From NCBI RefSeq assembly GCF_008630915.1, contig NZ_CP043909.1:1054001-1118000 (forward strand): a DNA stretch of 64,000 nucleotides. The letters run 5' to 3'. A model generated the notes under the pieces. It ran no database searches, had not been told where the DNA came from, and saw only the letters and a program-made list of their open reading frames with translations. Origin of the DNA: Acinetobacter suaedae. Its GTDB lineage: Bacteria; Pseudomonadota; Gammaproteobacteria; Pseudomonadales; Moraxellaceae. Below are positions 9,118-19,658 of this stretch, in pieces. The first letter of the stretch is position 1, and every line of letters begins with the position of its first letter. Position numbers and translations under genes: made by a program.

Positions 9118-9720
9118 TTAGGCAAATTTCACATTAAAATTTGCCTGAGGCATTCGAGTTCGCGGTTGCATGTTTTTTTCAGGCAATAAGTAATTCAGGA
9201 TTTCTGGAAACGGACCAAATCCTGATGCCACATTGACATGACCAACAGCACCTAAATTGATCGGGGTGAGCTCCCATGCTTGTGCGAGTTGTAAAGCATC
9301 GACATAACCTAACCATGGGTCATTTTCACTGATCAATAAAGTCGTCGGTAAATCAATTTGAAGTTGATGAAAATATTGTTTGTAGTCAGTTAAACTGTGG
9401 CGTGCAAAACCACTTTCACCAAAACGTGCAGGATTTGCTGGAGCGACTAGCACTAGATTTTTTACTTTAGCTTTCAATTCAGGATGTTCTGCAAGTGCTG
9501 CGACACTGGTTAAGCAACCAAAACTATGTGCAACAACTTGGACTGGAGAGTTGATTGCTTCTAATGCGCTGAGAAACTCGGTAACCCATTCACTTAATAC
9601 TGGTCGATCCCAATATTTTTGTTGTACACGAGAGCTAGACACCAGTTGTTGCTGTAACCAAGACTGCCAATGCTGTGCTTCGCTACCACCTACACCCGGA
9701 ACAATTAAAGTGTGAACCAT
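9118..9720 (-). CDS. RBBP9/YdeN-family alpha/beta hydrolase
   Basis: Small 200-aa serine hydrolase of the RBBP9/YdeN family. The nucleophile elbow is AHSFG with Ser66; Asp134 (SENDPW) and His161 (GAVGHVN) complete a catalytic triad, and the N-terminal VPGVGGSEAQHW is a family hallmark. There is no signal peptide, so it is cytoplasmic. It sits between sbp and cysT on the same strand (36 bases after sbp), inside the sulfate-uptake block, which hints at a role in sulfur scavenging. The substrate is unknown. Confidence 0.85.
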   Translation of the reverse strand: MVHTLIVPGVGGSEAQHWQSWLQQQLVSSSRVQQKYWDRPVLSEWVTEFLSALEAINSPVQVVAHSFGCLTSVAALAEHPELKAKVKNLVLVAPANPARFGESGFARHSLTDYKQYFHQLQIDLPTTLLISENDPWLGYVDALQLAQAWELTPINLGAVGHVNVASGFGPFPEILNYLLPEKNMQPRTRMPQANFNVKFA

Positions 9721-9756
9721 GTCTGCTCTCCTGAGAATTTCTTCTAAAAGTAATTC

Positions 9757-10758
9757 TTATCGGCTGTTTGCCTTAACAATCTGATCAAAGATTCCGCCAT
9801 TATCAAAATGCTGTTTCTGCACTTTGGTCCAGCCGCCAAATTCTTTGTCGATGGTGATTAGTTTGAGCGGCTTAAATACGCTTTGGTATTTTTTCAGTAC
9901 ATCGGCATTACGTGGTCTGTAAAAATGACGTGCAGCGATTTCCTGACCTGCTGGTGAATAGAGGTAGTTCAAATAACCACGTGCAATTTGTAGGTTGCCA
10001 TTTTTAGTCGCATTTTTTTCTACCACTGCAACGGGAGGCTCTGCCAAAATCGAGAGCGAAGGAACGACAATTTCAAATTTGTTTGGTTGTTCACGTATTG
10101 CAAGGAATGCTTCATTTTCCCAAGCCAATAAAACATCACCAATGCCGCGCTCAGCAAATGTGGTTGTTGCACCACGTGCACCAGAATCAAGTACTTTGGT
10201 CTGTTTATAGATTTGGCGGACAAATTCTTGTGCTTTGGCATCGTTACCATTGGGCTGATGTTTTGCCCAAGCCCAAGCTGCTAAATAATTCCAGCGAGCG
10301 CCACCTGACGTTTTTGGATTCGGCGTAATAATTTCTACGCCCGGCTTAATTAGATCACCCCAATCTTTAATTTGCTTAGGATTATCTTTTCGTACTAAAA
10401 ATACGATGGTAGACGTATACGGCGTTGAGTTATTTGGTAATTTTTTCTGCCAATCATTAGGTAGCAATTTTGCATTTTTGGCAATTTCATCAATATCCGC
10501 AGCTAAAGCTAAAGTTACGACATCGGCATTTAGACCATCAATAACGGCACGTGCTTGTTTACCAGAACCACCATGTGATTGTTTGAAATTAATATCTTGT
10601 CCAGTACGTTGTTTCCAAAAGCTACCAAATTGTTTATTAAAATCTGTATATAGCTCGCGTGTTGGATCATAAGAGACATTTAAAAAGTCTTGAGCAGCCA
10701 AACTGGATGCTGAAAGTAAAGCAGCCAAAAGACCAACTTTGAGCTGAGATAAACGCAT
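9757..10758 (-). CDS. sbp: Periplasmic sulfate-binding protein (Sbp/CysP family)
   Basis: Solute-binding protein that delivers sulfate or thiosulfate to CysTWA. It has 333 aa with a signal peptide ([15 protein letters not shown], cleavage near residue 22) followed by the family start [13 protein letters not shown]. The [26 protein letters not shown] segment region (about 195-220) is typical of Sbp proteins. It is the first gene of the sulfate-uptake block, transcribed away from pabC. I cannot tell Sbp (sulfate) from CysP (thiosulfate) specificity. Confidence 0.92.
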   Translation of the reverse strand: MRLSQLKVGLLAALLSASSLAAQDFLNVSYDPTRELYTDFNKQFGSFWKQRTGQDINFKQSHGGSGKQARAVIDGLNADVVTLALAADIDEIAKNAKLLPNDWQKKLPNNSTPYTSTIVFLVRKDNPKQIKDWGDLIKPGVEIITPNPKTSGGARWNYLAAWAWAKHQPNGNDAKAQEFVRQIYKQTKVLDSGARGATTTFAERGIGDVLLAWENEAFLAIREQPNKFEIVVPSLSILAEPPVAVVEKNATKNGNLQIARGYLNYLYSPAGQEIAARHFYRPRNADVLKKYQSVFKPLKLITIDKEFGGWTKVQKQHFDNGGIFDQIVKANSR

Positions 10759-10935
10759 AAAAACCCCTTGAAATTACATAAGCATTTAGAATATGGATGC
10801 AGCATAACGCTGGTTTTTTTGCAAAAAAAATAATAAAAAAAGCATTTGTTATGAAAAAAAGAGAAATATATAAATGTGATAAGTTATGCTGAATCGTTGA
10901 TAAATAATAAATTTTTATTTCAGTGTTTTAGTTGT

Positions 10936-10941
10936 TATAAT
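10936..10941 (+). promoter_or_regulatory. Extended -10 promoter for pabC-mltG-tmk
   Basis: TATAAT preceded by TGT, forming the extended -10 motif TGnTATAAT, 68 bases upstream of the pabC ATG. No good -35 hexamer is seen at the right distance, as expected for an extended -10 promoter. Confidence 0.5.
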
Positions 10942-11008
10942 TTTTCAAAATCAAAGAGTTATTCGCTTTTAAACTTTGATTCTGATAAACTGAAAAGGTG
11001 CTTAGATC

Positions 11009-11821
11009 ATGCAATGCTATAAAAATGGACAGTTAATTGATTCCATTCCTTTACTTGATCGGGCATTTCATTATGGAGATGGTTGTTTTACAACTGCGCG
11101 TATTTTTGATGGGTGTTTTGAGTTAAAGGAACTGCATTTTGCACGTTTACAACTAGCTTGCCAGCATTTGAGTTTAAAAACTGATTTATCCTTGATCGAC
11201 AAGGTTTTTGAACAATTACAACAGCAATTTCAAAGCCTAAATGGCACACTCAAAGTTGTGATTAGCCGCGGTGAAGGTGATCGTGGTTACAGTCTACCTT
11301 TACATGCTGCTGATCTTTATGTGTGGTATTACCCCAAAGTAATGCAAGCTTTTCAGCCTGAATGGATTGAGAGTGGCTTACTCAATCATGCCTTGGGTTT
11401 AAACATGCCACACCTTGTAGGTTTAAAAACATTGAATCGTCTTGAACAAGTTTTGCTTAAGCAAGAAGCGGATCAACGGGGGTGGCTAGAAGCCTTAGTC
11501 AGTGATGTGCAGGGTTATATCGTAGAAGGGGTGAGCAGTAATTGTTTTATTCGTATAAATGATCAGTGGATTACGCCTGAACTTCGTTATAATGGCGTCC
11601 ACGGTGTGATGCGAGCCAAAATCTTATCTCGAATGCAACAATACAATGTGTCATGCGAACAACGTTGTATCGGCATGGATGAGATTGATCGTATTCAAAA
11701 CCTGTTTTTTTGCAATGCATTGCATCCGATGCGAGCGGTTGTACGATTGAATGATCGCGCGTTAGCGCAACAACCATACCTTGATTTATTTGAAACTTTA
11801 AAACTTAGCCAGATTGATTAA
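11009..11821 (+). CDS. pabC: Aminodeoxychorismate lyase PabC
   Basis: PLP-dependent class IV aminotransferase-fold lyase that releases 4-aminobenzoate and pyruvate from aminodeoxychorismate for folate synthesis. The PLP lysine is Lys140 in VGLKTLNRLEQVL; the N-terminal DRAFHYGDGCFTT and the EGVSSNCF segment near 172 are family motifs. It has 270 aa, as in E. coli (269). It is the first gene of pabC-mltG-tmk, a gene order also known from other gammaproteobacteria. Confidence 0.94.
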   Translation: MQCYKNGQLIDSIPLLDRAFHYGDGCFTTARIFDGCFELKELHFARLQLACQHLSLKTDLSLIDKVFEQLQQQFQSLNGTLKVVISRGEGDRGYSLPLHAADLYVWYYPKVMQAFQPEWIESGLLNHALGLNMPHLVGLKTLNRLEQVLLKQEADQRGWLEALVSDVQGYIVEGVSSNCFIRINDQWITPELRYNGVHGVMRAKILSRMQQYNVSCEQRCIGMDEIDRIQNLFFCNALHPMRAVVRLNDRALAQQPYLDLFETLKLSQID

Positions 11822-11822
11822 T

Positions 11823-12899
11823 ATGCCAAAGCCACCAAACTCAAGCAAAAGTAAGAAAAAACTAAAAGCAAAGCCGAAATCAAGATTTACCTTTAAAGCA
11901 TTTCTTGTATTTATCTGTGTTTTTACGATGGTGGTCTTTGGCGTGATATGGGCAAATTTATTTAAGCCTTATCCAATGGAGAATAAAAAACAATTATTAG
12001 TGATTTCATCTGGAGATACATATTCTCGTTTCATTGATCGATTGGCTGAAGAACAGAAGGTAAGTTTCCCGATCATTTTAAAGCTCTATCAGAAATTTAT
12101 GATACATGACAGTATGAAAGCTGGTGTATATGAGCTAACTAAAGGGATGAGTGTTCGTCAAGTGCTGGATATGCTTGCCAATGCAGATAATGCTCAAATG
12201 AATCGAATATTGGTCATCGAAGGGACAAACTTCAAGCAACTTGTACAGAAGTTAAAAAATGATCCGAATGTGACCAATACAATTTTAGATTTGCCTCAAG
12301 ATCAATTACTAAAAGCTTTAGATATTTCCTATGCTCATCCTGAAGGATTATTTGCACCGGATACTTATTTTTTTGCGAAAGGTGAAACAGACAAGAAAAT
12401 TTTGACGGATTTATATCGTCGTCAAATGAAAGCATTGGATGAAGCATGGGCTAATAAGGCGGCTAATCTGCCATATAAAAATAAATATGAAGCATTAATT
12501 ATGGCTTCGATTATTGAAAAAGAAACTAGTTTGGATAGCGAGTTACAGCAAGTATCAGGTGTGTTTGTTCGTCGACTAAAAATAGGCATGCGCCTGCAAA
12601 CTGATCCAACCGTCATATATGGTATGGGAGACAATTACAAAGGTAATATCACACGTAATGACCTACGGACACCAACAGCATATAACACCTATACCATTTT
12701 CGGTTTACCTCCAACACCGATTGCTTTGCCAAGTAAAAAAGCAATTGAAGCGGCGATGCATCCTGATGATTCGCAGAATCTTTATTTTGTTGCAACAGGC
12801 ACAGGTGGGCATAAATTTACAACCAATTTGCAAGATCACAATCGTGCAGTACAAGAGTATTTGGCGGTTTTACGTGCCAAGAAGCAGGAGCAACAGTAA
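11823..12899 (+). CDS. mltG: Endolytic murein transglycosylase MltG
   Basis: Inner-membrane lytic transglycosylase that cleaves nascent peptidoglycan and helps set glycan strand length. A Lys-rich cytoplasmic N-terminus (1-22) is followed by one membrane anchor (about 23-45), a LysM-like region and the YceG catalytic domain with Glu232 in the ASIIEKET motif. The ATG at 11823 follows the pabC stop by one base; a TTG at 11814 overlapping pabC is possible but would add only three residues. It has 358 aa. Confidence 0.94.
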   Translation: MPKPPNSSKSKKKLKAKPKSRFTFKAFLVFICVFTMVVFGVIWANLFKPYPMENKKQLLVISSGDTYSRFIDRLAEEQKVSFPIILKLYQKFMIHDSMKAGVYELTKGMSVRQVLDMLANADNAQMNRILVIEGTNFKQLVQKLKNDPNVTNTILDLPQDQLLKALDISYAHPEGLFAPDTYFFAKGETDKKILTDLYRRQMKALDEAWANKAANLPYKNKYEALIMASIIEKETSLDSELQQVSGVFVRRLKIGMRLQTDPTVIYGMGDNYKGNITRNDLRTPTAYNTYTIFGLPPTPIALPSKKAIEAAMHPDDSQNLYFVATGTGGHKFTTNLQDHNRAVQEYLAVLRAKKQEQQ

Positions 12900-13499
12900 A
12901 TGTTTATTAGCTTTGAAGGTACCGAAGGCGTAGGTAAAACCACGCTGATTCGTAAAATTCATCAGTATTTTGAACAGCAAGGTAAAGAAGTCGTATTAAC
13001 CCGTGAGCCGGGTGGTACACCTTTGGCGGAACAAATTCGCTCTTTATTATTGGCAGTGAATCATGAAGAGCAAATGAGTCATGATACCGAGCTATTATTA
13101 ATTTACGCTGCCCGTGCACAGCATTTACAGCAAGTGATTTTACCTGCATTAGAAGCAGGCAAGATTGTGCTGAGTGATCGTTTTACTGATGCCAGCTTTG
13201 CTTATCAATGTTCTGGTCGTGGCTTAAGTCAGGAAAAGTTGCAACTGTTAAATCAAACCTTTGTCGCGAAAATGCCGAATATCACCTTTTGGCTGGATGC
13301 GCCGATTGAGTTGGGAATGACCCGTGCACGAGAGCGTGGTGCATTGGATCGTTTTGAGCAAGAGAAATTGAGTTTCTTTGCTAAAGTTCGTGCAGGTTAT
13401 GAGACTTTATGGCAAGCAGAGCCGGAACGGATCAAACGTTTGGATGCAACACAGAATGCGGATGTTGTGTTTGGAGAGGCGCTGCAATATTTGAAATAG
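12900..13499 (+). CDS. tmk: Thymidylate kinase
   Basis: Phosphorylates dTMP to dTDP for DNA synthesis. The P-loop is GTEGVGKTT (7-15), the DR(F/Y) nucleotide-binding motif appears as LSDRFTDAS, and the LID region is RARERGALDRFE. It has 199 aa, slightly shorter than the E. coli enzyme. The ATG abuts the mltG stop codon with no gap, so translation is coupled. Confidence 0.95.
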   Translation: MFISFEGTEGVGKTTLIRKIHQYFEQQGKEVVLTREPGGTPLAEQIRSLLLAVNHEEQMSHDTELLLIYAARAQHLQQVILPALEAGKIVLSDRFTDASFAYQCSGRGLSQEKLQLLNQTFVAKMPNITFWLDAPIELGMTRARERGALDRFEQEKLSFFAKVRAGYETLWQAEPERIKRLDATQNADVVFGEALQYLK

Positions 13500-13750
13500 A
13501 CGTTAAGCAATAGTAAATCTGAAAATAGCCTGATTTTTAGTATTTGAATTCAAGTTGTTATTCACTATCGAGATCGGCGGCATGGATGCAGCCAGTTGGA
13601 CAGGGGTAACAAGGATGTACCCTCTGCCCAACAATGGATTTTGATTACTTTGATCCTTCAAAGTAATGTATTGCCTATACAAACGAGATCTAATTATTCT
13701 GCTTATATGAGGCAGTGCCAATTAAAAATAATAGATGAATAAATTGGGTG
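13500..13750. repeat. Unusual intergenic block after tmk (candidate dispersed element)
   Basis: A 251-base spacer between convergent tmk and nadB. It is less AT-biased in the middle than other spacers. It contains a perfect ten-base inverted repeat ATTACTTTGA (13644-13653) / TCAAAGTAAT (13658-13667) with a TCCT loop. Read on the plus strand it shows a short peptide-like frame (GGMDAASWTGVTRMYPLPN) ending in a stop just before the hairpin, with no start or ribosome site. I suspect a remnant of a repeated intergenic element, but only one copy is in the window, so this is inference. Confidence 0.35.
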
Positions 13751-15382
13751 TTATTCATTCACCAACGGTTGTTCCACCTTAAAATTTGGTGGCGTTAACA
13801 CTGTTTTACGAATTTCATTAGAAAGCTCAGGATAATCCAGTGTGTAATGCAAACCACGTGATTCCTTGCGTTCCATCGCACAACGTACAATCATTTCCGA
13901 AACTAAAACGAGGTTACGCAATTCGATCAGGTTCTTACTGACGCGGTAATCTTGATAGTATTCATTGATTTCACGCTTCAACATTTCGATACGGTGTAAA
14001 GCACGTTGTAAACGTTTCGTCGTACGAACGATGCCGACATAGTTCCACATCGTTGAACGTAGTTCATCCCAGTTTTGCAGGATGACCACATCTTCATCTG
14101 CATCGGTGACTTGAGATTCATCCCAAGATGGTACATCTGGAAACTCAAAGCTTGTGTTGTATTTGCTCTGAATATCTTCTGCTGCACTCATGCCGTAGAC
14201 AAAACATTCAAGTAATGAGTTACTCGCCATACGATTTGCGCCGTGTAAACCAGTATAAGAGGTTTCACCAATCGCATATAAGCCATCTAAATCAGTTTGG
14301 CTATGTTCATCGACGACGACACCACCACAGGTATAGTGAGCCGCAGGAACCACAGGGATCATGTCTTTGGTAATGTCGATCCCAAGCTCAAGCAAACGTG
14401 CATACAGTGTAGGGAAGTGTTCAGTAATAAATTCAGGTGATTTATGCGTAATGTCTAACCAAACGTGACGAATACCTAAGCGTTTAATTTCATGGTCAAT
14501 AGTACGTGCCACAATGTCACGCGGTGCAAGTTCGGCACGTTCATCAAAACGCAGCATAAAACGTTCGCCATCTGGTAAACGCAGATATGCACCTTCACCA
14601 CGCATTGCTTCGGTAATTAAGAAAGAACGCGCTTTCGGGTGATATAAACAAGTAGGATGGAATTGGTTAAATTCCATATTGGCTACACGGCAACCTGCAC
14701 GATAGGCCATAGCAATACCATCACCTGTTGCAATGTCAGGATTTGAAGTATACAGATACGCTTTCATTGCACCGCCACAGGCGAGGGCAGTAAATGGTGC
14801 TAAAAAGGTATGAACTTGTTCGCTATCTTCATGCAGTGCATATAGACCAATCGCACGATTCTTTTGATTTTGATGACCCAGTTTGTGCAGGGTGATTAAA
14901 TCAATCGCAATGTAATTTTCAAATATTGTAATATTTTCACGCTCTTTAGCGCGCTCAACCAAAGTGGTTGAGATAGCTTTGCCTGTAGCATCAGCAGAGT
15001 GAATGATACGACGCTGAGAGTGGCCACCTTCACGAGTGAGGTGAAGTTGTTCATCATCGTCTAAAGTAAACTGCACACCTTGCCCAAGAAGGAAATCAAC
15101 AGAAGGTTTTCCTCCTTCAACTGTATGTTTGACAGCATCTAGTTCACATAGATGCCCGCCTGCAATCATAGTGTCATTAATATGTTGTTGAATGGAGTCT
15201 GTTTCGTCTAATACCGCAGCGACACCACCTTGCGCGTAGAAGGTACTGGCTTCTGTTAAGGCTGCTTTTGCTAAAATCGCAATGTTGTAATGACTTGGTA
15301 AAGAGAGCGCAAGACTTAAACCTGCACCGCCACTGCCCACAATAATCACATCAAAATGGTGAATTGTTTTTAAATCAGGCAT
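13751..15382 (-). CDS. nadB: L-aspartate oxidase NadB
   Basis: FAD enzyme that oxidises aspartate to iminoaspartate, the first step of de novo NAD synthesis. It has 543 aa (E. coli 540). The N-terminal dinucleotide fold [14 protein letters not shown], the fumarate-reductase-type segment [10 protein letters not shown], and the catalytic-region motifs [10 protein letters not shown] and [18 protein letters not shown] are all present. It is transcribed alone and converges on tmk. No obvious terminator follows the stop. Confidence 0.96.
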   Translation of the reverse strand: MPDLKTIHHFDVIIVGSGGAGLSLALSLPSHYNIAILAKAALTEASTFYAQGGVAAVLDETDSIQQHINDTMIAGGHLCELDAVKHTVEGGKPSVDFLLGQGVQFTLDDDEQLHLTREGGHSQRRIIHSADATGKAISTTLVERAKERENITIFENYIAIDLITLHKLGHQNQKNRAIGLYALHEDSEQVHTFLAPFTALACGGAMKAYLYTSNPDIATGDGIAMAYRAGCRVANMEFNQFHPTCLYHPKARSFLITEAMRGEGAYLRLPDGERFMLRFDERAELAPRDIVARTIDHEIKRLGIRHVWLDITHKSPEFITEHFPTLYARLLELGIDITKDMIPVVPAAHYTCGGVVVDEHSQTDLDGLYAIGETSYTGLHGANRMASNSLLECFVYGMSAAEDIQSKYNTSFEFPDVPSWDESQVTDADEDVVILQNWDELRSTMWNYVGIVRTTKRLQRALHRIEMLKREINEYYQDYRVSKNLIELRNLVLVSEMIVRCAMERKESRGLHYTLDYPELSNEIRKTVLTPPNFKVEQPLVNE

Positions 15383-15732
15383 GTCAATCTGCTTCAGTTT
15401 TAAACGTTTGCTAATGACAACGCTTTTTTATCAAAAAGGCAAGGGCCAATCTGCCTAGAATTGAGTGATTTTTTAGCGAATGAAATGTGAGATAGTGGTT
15501 TATCCAATACAGATGTTTTGAAGTAAATCGAGAAAAATTAAGAAATTGTTTGGGTAGATCGCTGATACGTATTCGTAAACTTAAGGCTCTTCATAATTTC
15601 TTCATATTTTATGGGAGATTTCTATTCTATGCCTTGAAAATATAAACATATTTTTACGAAAATTATGTTGGGCTTATGCTAAAAACATAGTCTTAAATTT
15701 TTTTTGATCATTCATCTGTAGGTTCTTGCTTC
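15383..15732. other. Intergenic region between nadB and the Do-family protease gene (divergent)
   Basis: A 350-base spacer that must contain both divergent promoters. It is AT-rich, especially from 15580 onwards. I find no coding potential, tRNA or strong repeat, and no -35/-10 pair convincing enough to mark. Confidence 0.5.
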
Positions 15733-17109
15733 ATGAAAAGTCGCTATTTACAACAAGGAATGTATGCTGCGGTATTTACAGTTGCCGCTGCTCAAGTCAA
15801 TGCTGCAGCGCCAGTAGATTTTTCAAATCTGGTTGAGCAGGTAAGCCCTGCTGTGGTGAGTGTCAATGTTGTGAAAAAAATGACTCAGGAAGAGTTGTTG
15901 CAGCAACAAGTACCTGAAATTTTAAGACGCTTTTTTGGCAATCAGGTCATTATTCCTCAGCGACAAGGACCTCAAGAGAAGACTGCATTTGGTAGTGCTT
16001 TTTTTATCAGTAAAGATGGCTATCTTGTGACAAATCATCATGTGATTGCAAATGCTTCACGTATCAGTATTACGTTAAATGATCGTCGTGAATTTGATGC
16101 AACTCTGGTAGGAAGCGATGAGCGTACTGATGTCGCCGTGCTGAAGGTTGAAGGGACGAATTTTCCAGAGCTCAGAGTTGGGGATGTGAACCAGTTACGA
16201 GTAGGTGAACCTGTTCTTGCAATTGGATCACCATTTGGATTTGATTATTCAGCATCAGCAGGGATTGTAAGCGCTAAGTCACGTAATATGAGTGGTGAAA
16301 CGTCCGTTCCCTTTATTCAAACAGATGCTGCTTTGAACCCAGGTAACTCTGGTGGCCCGTTATTCAATCAAAGAGGTGAAGTTGTTGGCGTAAACTCTCG
16401 TATCTTTAGTGGTACGGGAGGGTATATGGGATTGTCGTTCTCGATCCCAATCGATGTTGCGATGGATGTTGTTCAACAACTGAAAGCTAATGGTAAAGTG
16501 ACTCGCTCTTATCTCGGCATCATGTTGCAAGATATTGATCGCAACCTTGCCGAGGCTTATAAGTTGCCGAAACCTGAAGGTTCGTTAATTACTCAAGTTG
16601 CACCAAAGTCACCTGCTGAAAAAGCGGGATTAAAATCTGGGGATGTGATCTTGAAAATTAATGGTTCGTCAATTTCTCGAACCAGTGACTTACTTTATAC
16701 CTTGAATCGTATTTCTCCGAATCAAACCATTCGATTAGAAGTTTTGCGTGATGAGAGAGTTCGTACTGTTTCTGCGACATTAAGTACAGCGCCTGACGAT
16801 ACGCCTGCAGCTGGTGATAAAAATAGTCCAACGAGTGGCTTAGGGATGAGTATCCGAAATCTTACGCCCGCTGAGCAATCTCGTTTAGATGTACGCGGCG
16901 GTATCCTTGTACAAGAGGTACAGCGTGGGGGCCTCGCTTCTTTATCTAATATTGTTGCTGGTGATGTCATTCTACAAGTCAACGGTACAGCAATTAATGA
17001 CAGTGCAACTTTTGCGAGAGTAATTGCTGGATTGCCAAAAGGTAGTGTTGCTCGTGTAGCGATTATCCGTCAAGGACAACGTGCGATCTTAGGCCTACGT
17101 CTACAATAA
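15733..17109 (+). CDS. mucD: Do-family periplasmic serine protease (DegP/MucD)
   Basis: Periplasmic chaperone-protease for misfolded envelope proteins. A signal peptide (1 to about 25, cleavage in QVNAAAP) is followed by a trypsin-like domain with catalytic His103 (TNHHVIA), Asp133 (RTDVAVLKV) and Ser206 (NPGNSGGPL). Two PDZ domains follow, about 260-350 and 365-458. The length of 458 aa is close to Pseudomonas MucD and E. coli DegP. It is a single gene with its own terminator. DegQ-type function cannot be excluded. Confidence 0.9.
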   Translation: MKSRYLQQGMYAAVFTVAAAQVNAAAPVDFSNLVEQVSPAVVSVNVVKKMTQEELLQQQVPEILRRFFGNQVIIPQRQGPQEKTAFGSAFFISKDGYLVTNHHVIANASRISITLNDRREFDATLVGSDERTDVAVLKVEGTNFPELRVGDVNQLRVGEPVLAIGSPFGFDYSASAGIVSAKSRNMSGETSVPFIQTDAALNPGNSGGPLFNQRGEVVGVNSRIFSGTGGYMGLSFSIPIDVAMDVVQQLKANGKVTRSYLGIMLQDIDRNLAEAYKLPKPEGSLITQVAPKSPAEKAGLKSGDVILKINGSSISRTSDLLYTLNRISPNQTIRLEVLRDERVRTVSATLSTAPDDTPAAGDKNSPTSGLGMSIRNLTPAEQSRLDVRGGILVQEVQRGGLASLSNIVAGDVILQVNGTAINDSATFARVIAGLPKGSVARVAIIRQGQRAILGLRLQ

Positions 17110-17128
17110 CATTGTATAAAGTCATAAG

Positions 17129-17158
17129 AACCACTCTATTTAGAGTGGTTTTTATTTT
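17129..17158 (+). terminator. Rho-independent terminator after the mucD-like gene
   Basis: Stem AACCACTCTA (17129-17138) / TAGAGTGGTT (17141-17150), with the central bases forming the loop, followed by TTTTATTTT. Confidence 0.85.
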
Positions 17159-17221
17159 GTAATCTTGATTTGTTTCAACTACTGTATGTTGCAACATGTT
17201 GATGTATAAGTATGACGAGAA

Positions 17222-17677
17222 ATGAGTACGATTTTTGATTTAAGAATAAGCGTTCAACCTGAGCATATTGATGTCCTTGGTCATGTCAACAATGTGATGT
17301 ATGTTCAGTGGATGCAAGATGTTGCTGCTGCACATATCGAAACTTTAGGTTTAGGTTTAGCCCAATATTTGGAGCTTAAACATGCAATGGTTGCAGTAGA
17401 ACATTATGTTCAATATCGCAAAGCAGCGCTGGAAGGTGAGGAAGTTATTTTACGCACTTGGCTAGATGATATTAATGCATTGTACTCTTTTAGGCAGTAC
17501 GCATTTTATCGCGAAAAAGATCAAAGCGTTTTATTTCTAGGAAAAACAAAGTGGGCTTGTATTGAAATTGCAACTGGTCGTCCGAAGCGTATGTCTCCCA
17601 GCTTTATCCAAGCTTACCAGCCGATTTCAACAGATTTGAACCCTCTTGATTTTTCTGTTCTTTATGAGCAAGTTTAA
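17222..17677 (+). CDS. Hotdog-fold acyl-CoA thioesterase (4HBT/YbgC-like)
   Basis: A 151-aa single-domain hotdog protein. The motif DVLGHVNNVMYVQWMQD (about 18-34) is the hallmark of the 4-hydroxybenzoyl-CoA thioesterase/FatA-like group, where the Asp and the His-Val-Asn-Asn stretch surround the active site. It hydrolyses an acyl-CoA or acyl-ACP; the substrate is unknown. It sits alone between the mucD terminator and the lepA promoter. Confidence 0.83.
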   Translation: MSTIFDLRISVQPEHIDVLGHVNNVMYVQWMQDVAAAHIETLGLGLAQYLELKHAMVAVEHYVQYRKAALEGEEVILRTWLDDINALYSFRQYAFYREKDQSVLFLGKTKWACIEIATGRPKRMSPSFIQAYQPISTDLNPLDFSVLYEQV

Positions 17678-17744
17678 ACCATGAAATCATGGCAGTTTGG
17701 TTTAGAGCGGTGAAAATTATTTTGAATACTTTGAAAGGTCGTTC

Positions 17745-17753
17745 TGTTATAAT
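17745..17753 (+). promoter_or_regulatory. Extended -10 promoter for the lepA operon
   Basis: TGTTATAAT, a perfect extended -10 (TATAAT at 17748-17753), 78 bases upstream of the lepA ATG. A TTGAAT at 17722-17727 lies 20 bases upstream, longer than optimal spacing. Confidence 0.6.
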
Positions 17754-17830
17754 CCCCAACAATTTTGTTAAACCGCTTTGGCTCATAACTTTTTAAAAGT
17801 ATAGGGCGATTTATTTTCTCAAGGTAACCC

Positions 17831-19648
17831 ATGGCGCAAGCTAAAAAAACCGTAGATATCAAAAATATACGCAATTTCTCGATCATTGCACATATTGACC
17901 ATGGTAAGTCAACTTTGGCTGACCGTTTTATTCAAATGTGTGGTGGTCTACAAGATCGTGAGATGCAAGCTCAGGTACTAGACTCGATGGAGCTTGAGCG
18001 TGAGCGTGGGATTACCATTAAAGCTGCATCGGTGACGTTGTATTATACGCATCCAAATGGTCAAGAATATCAGTTGAACTTTATTGATACTCCTGGACAC
18101 GTAGACTTTTCTTATGAAGTATCACGTTCTTTGGCAGCATGTGAAGGTGCATTATTGGTTGTTGATGCAGCACAAGGTGTTGAGGCTCAATCCGTAGCAA
18201 ACTGCTATACCGCTATCGAGCAGGGTTTAGAGGTGTTACCGATCTTAAATAAGATTGATTTGCCGCAAGCAGAGCCGGAGCGTGTAATTCATGAAATTGA
18301 GGAAATTATTGGGATTGAAGCAACTGATGCACCAACATGTTCAGCAAAAACTGGTTTAGGTGTTGAAGGGGTTTTAGAGCGTTTAGTTGATGTAATCCCA
18401 GCACCTGAAGGTGATCGTGATGCAGCACTTCAAGCTTTGATTATTGACTCATGGTTCGATAATTATCTTGGTGTTGTCTCGTTGGTCCGTATCAAACAAG
18501 GTCGTATCCGCAAGGGCGATAAAATGTTGGTTAAGTCAACTGGACAAACGCATCCAGTAACCTCAGTTGGTGTATTTAATCCAAAACATACTGAAACTGA
18601 CATTTTGGAAGCTGGTGAAGTTGGCTTCGTAATCGCAGGGATTAAAGATATTTTTGGTGCGCCAGTGGGTGATACCATTACGCTTGCATCTACACCTGAA
18701 GTTGTAACTTTACCAGGATTTAAAAAGGTAAAGCCACAGGTCTATGCAGGTTTGTTCCCGATTGATTCAAGTGATTTTGAACCATTCCGTGAGGCCTTAC
18801 AAAAGCTGCAAATTAACGATTCGGCGTTATTCTTTGAGCCTGAGAGTTCAGATGCTTTAGGCTTTGGTTTCCGTTGTGGCTTCTTAGGTATGCTGCACAT
18901 GGAGATTGTGCAAGAACGATTAGAGCGTGAGTATGATCTTGATCTAATCAGTTCGGCACCTACTGTGATTTATGAAGCAGTCACCAAGAAAGGTGAGACG
19001 ATTTATATCGATAGTCCATCAAAAATGCCTGACGGTTCGACAGTTGAAGATTTGCGCGAGCCAATTGCAGAGTGTCATATTCTTGTTCCTCAAGAATACT
19101 TGGGTAATGTAATGACATTGTGTATTGAACGTCGTGGCGTTCAAAAAGATATGAAGTTCTTGGGTAATCAAGTTTCTGTTACTTTTGAAATTCCAATGGC
19201 TGAAGTCGTGATGGATTTCTTTGATAAGTTAAAGTCATGTTCGCGTGGGTTTGCTTCATTGGATTATAACTTTGTCCGTTTTGAAAGTTCAGCCTTAGTT
19301 AAGGTTGATGTATTAATTAATGGTGAAAAGGTAGATGCTTTAGCCATGATCTGCCATCGTCAAGATGCACGCCATCGTGGTATTGCTTTAGTTGAAAAAA
19401 TGAAAGACTTGATTCCACGTCAAATGTTTGATGTGGCGATTCAGGCGGCAATAGGTGCACAAATTATTGCTCGTTCTACTGTTAAAGCAATGCGTAAAAA
19501 CGTTTTAGCAAAATGTTATGGCGGCGATGTGTCTCGTAAGAAGAAACTTCTTTCGAAACAAAAAGAAGGTAAGAAGCGTATGAAACAAGTGGGAAGTGTA
19601 GAAATTCCACAAGAAGCCTTCTTAGCTGTATTGAAAGTAGATAGATAA
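17831..19648 (+). CDS. lepA: Elongation factor 4 (LepA)
   Basis: Ribosome-associated GTPase linked to translation initiation, ribosome assembly and back-translocation. It has 605 aa (E. coli 599). The G1 motif is AHIDHGKST near residue 18, G3 DTPGH, G4 NKID; EF-G-like domains follow and the LepA-specific C-terminal domain ends in the lysine-rich [20 protein letters not shown] segment. An AAGGTAAC ribosome site precedes the ATG. It is the first gene of the lepA-lepB-DUF4845-rnc-era run. Confidence 0.97.
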   Translation: MAQAKKTVDIKNIRNFSIIAHIDHGKSTLADRFIQMCGGLQDREMQAQVLDSMELERERGITIKAASVTLYYTHPNGQEYQLNFIDTPGHVDFSYEVSRSLAACEGALLVVDAAQGVEAQSVANCYTAIEQGLEVLPILNKIDLPQAEPERVIHEIEEIIGIEATDAPTCSAKTGLGVEGVLERLVDVIPAPEGDRDAALQALIIDSWFDNYLGVVSLVRIKQGRIRKGDKMLVKSTGQTHPVTSVGVFNPKHTETDILEAGEVGFVIAGIKDIFGAPVGDTITLASTPEVVTLPGFKKVKPQVYAGLFPIDSSDFEPFREALQKLQINDSALFFEPESSDALGFGFRCGFLGMLHMEIVQERLEREYDLDLISSAPTVIYEAVTKKGETIYIDSPSKMPDGSTVEDLREPIAECHILVPQEYLGNVMTLCIERRGVQKDMKFLGNQVSVTFEIPMAEVVMDFFDKLKSCSRGFASLDYNFVRFESSALVKVDVLINGEKVDALAMICHRQDARHRGIALVEKMKDLIPRQMFDVAIQAAIGAQIIARSTVKAMRKNVLAKCYGGDVSRKKKLLSKQKEGKKRMKQVGSVEIPQEAFLAVLKVDR

Positions 19649-19658
19649 AGAAAGATCA

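Noticed and set aside
13503..13721. 72-codon open frame on the minus strand after tmk
   Set aside because: No ribosome site, no recognisable features, and it covers the hairpin; treated as part of an intergenic element.
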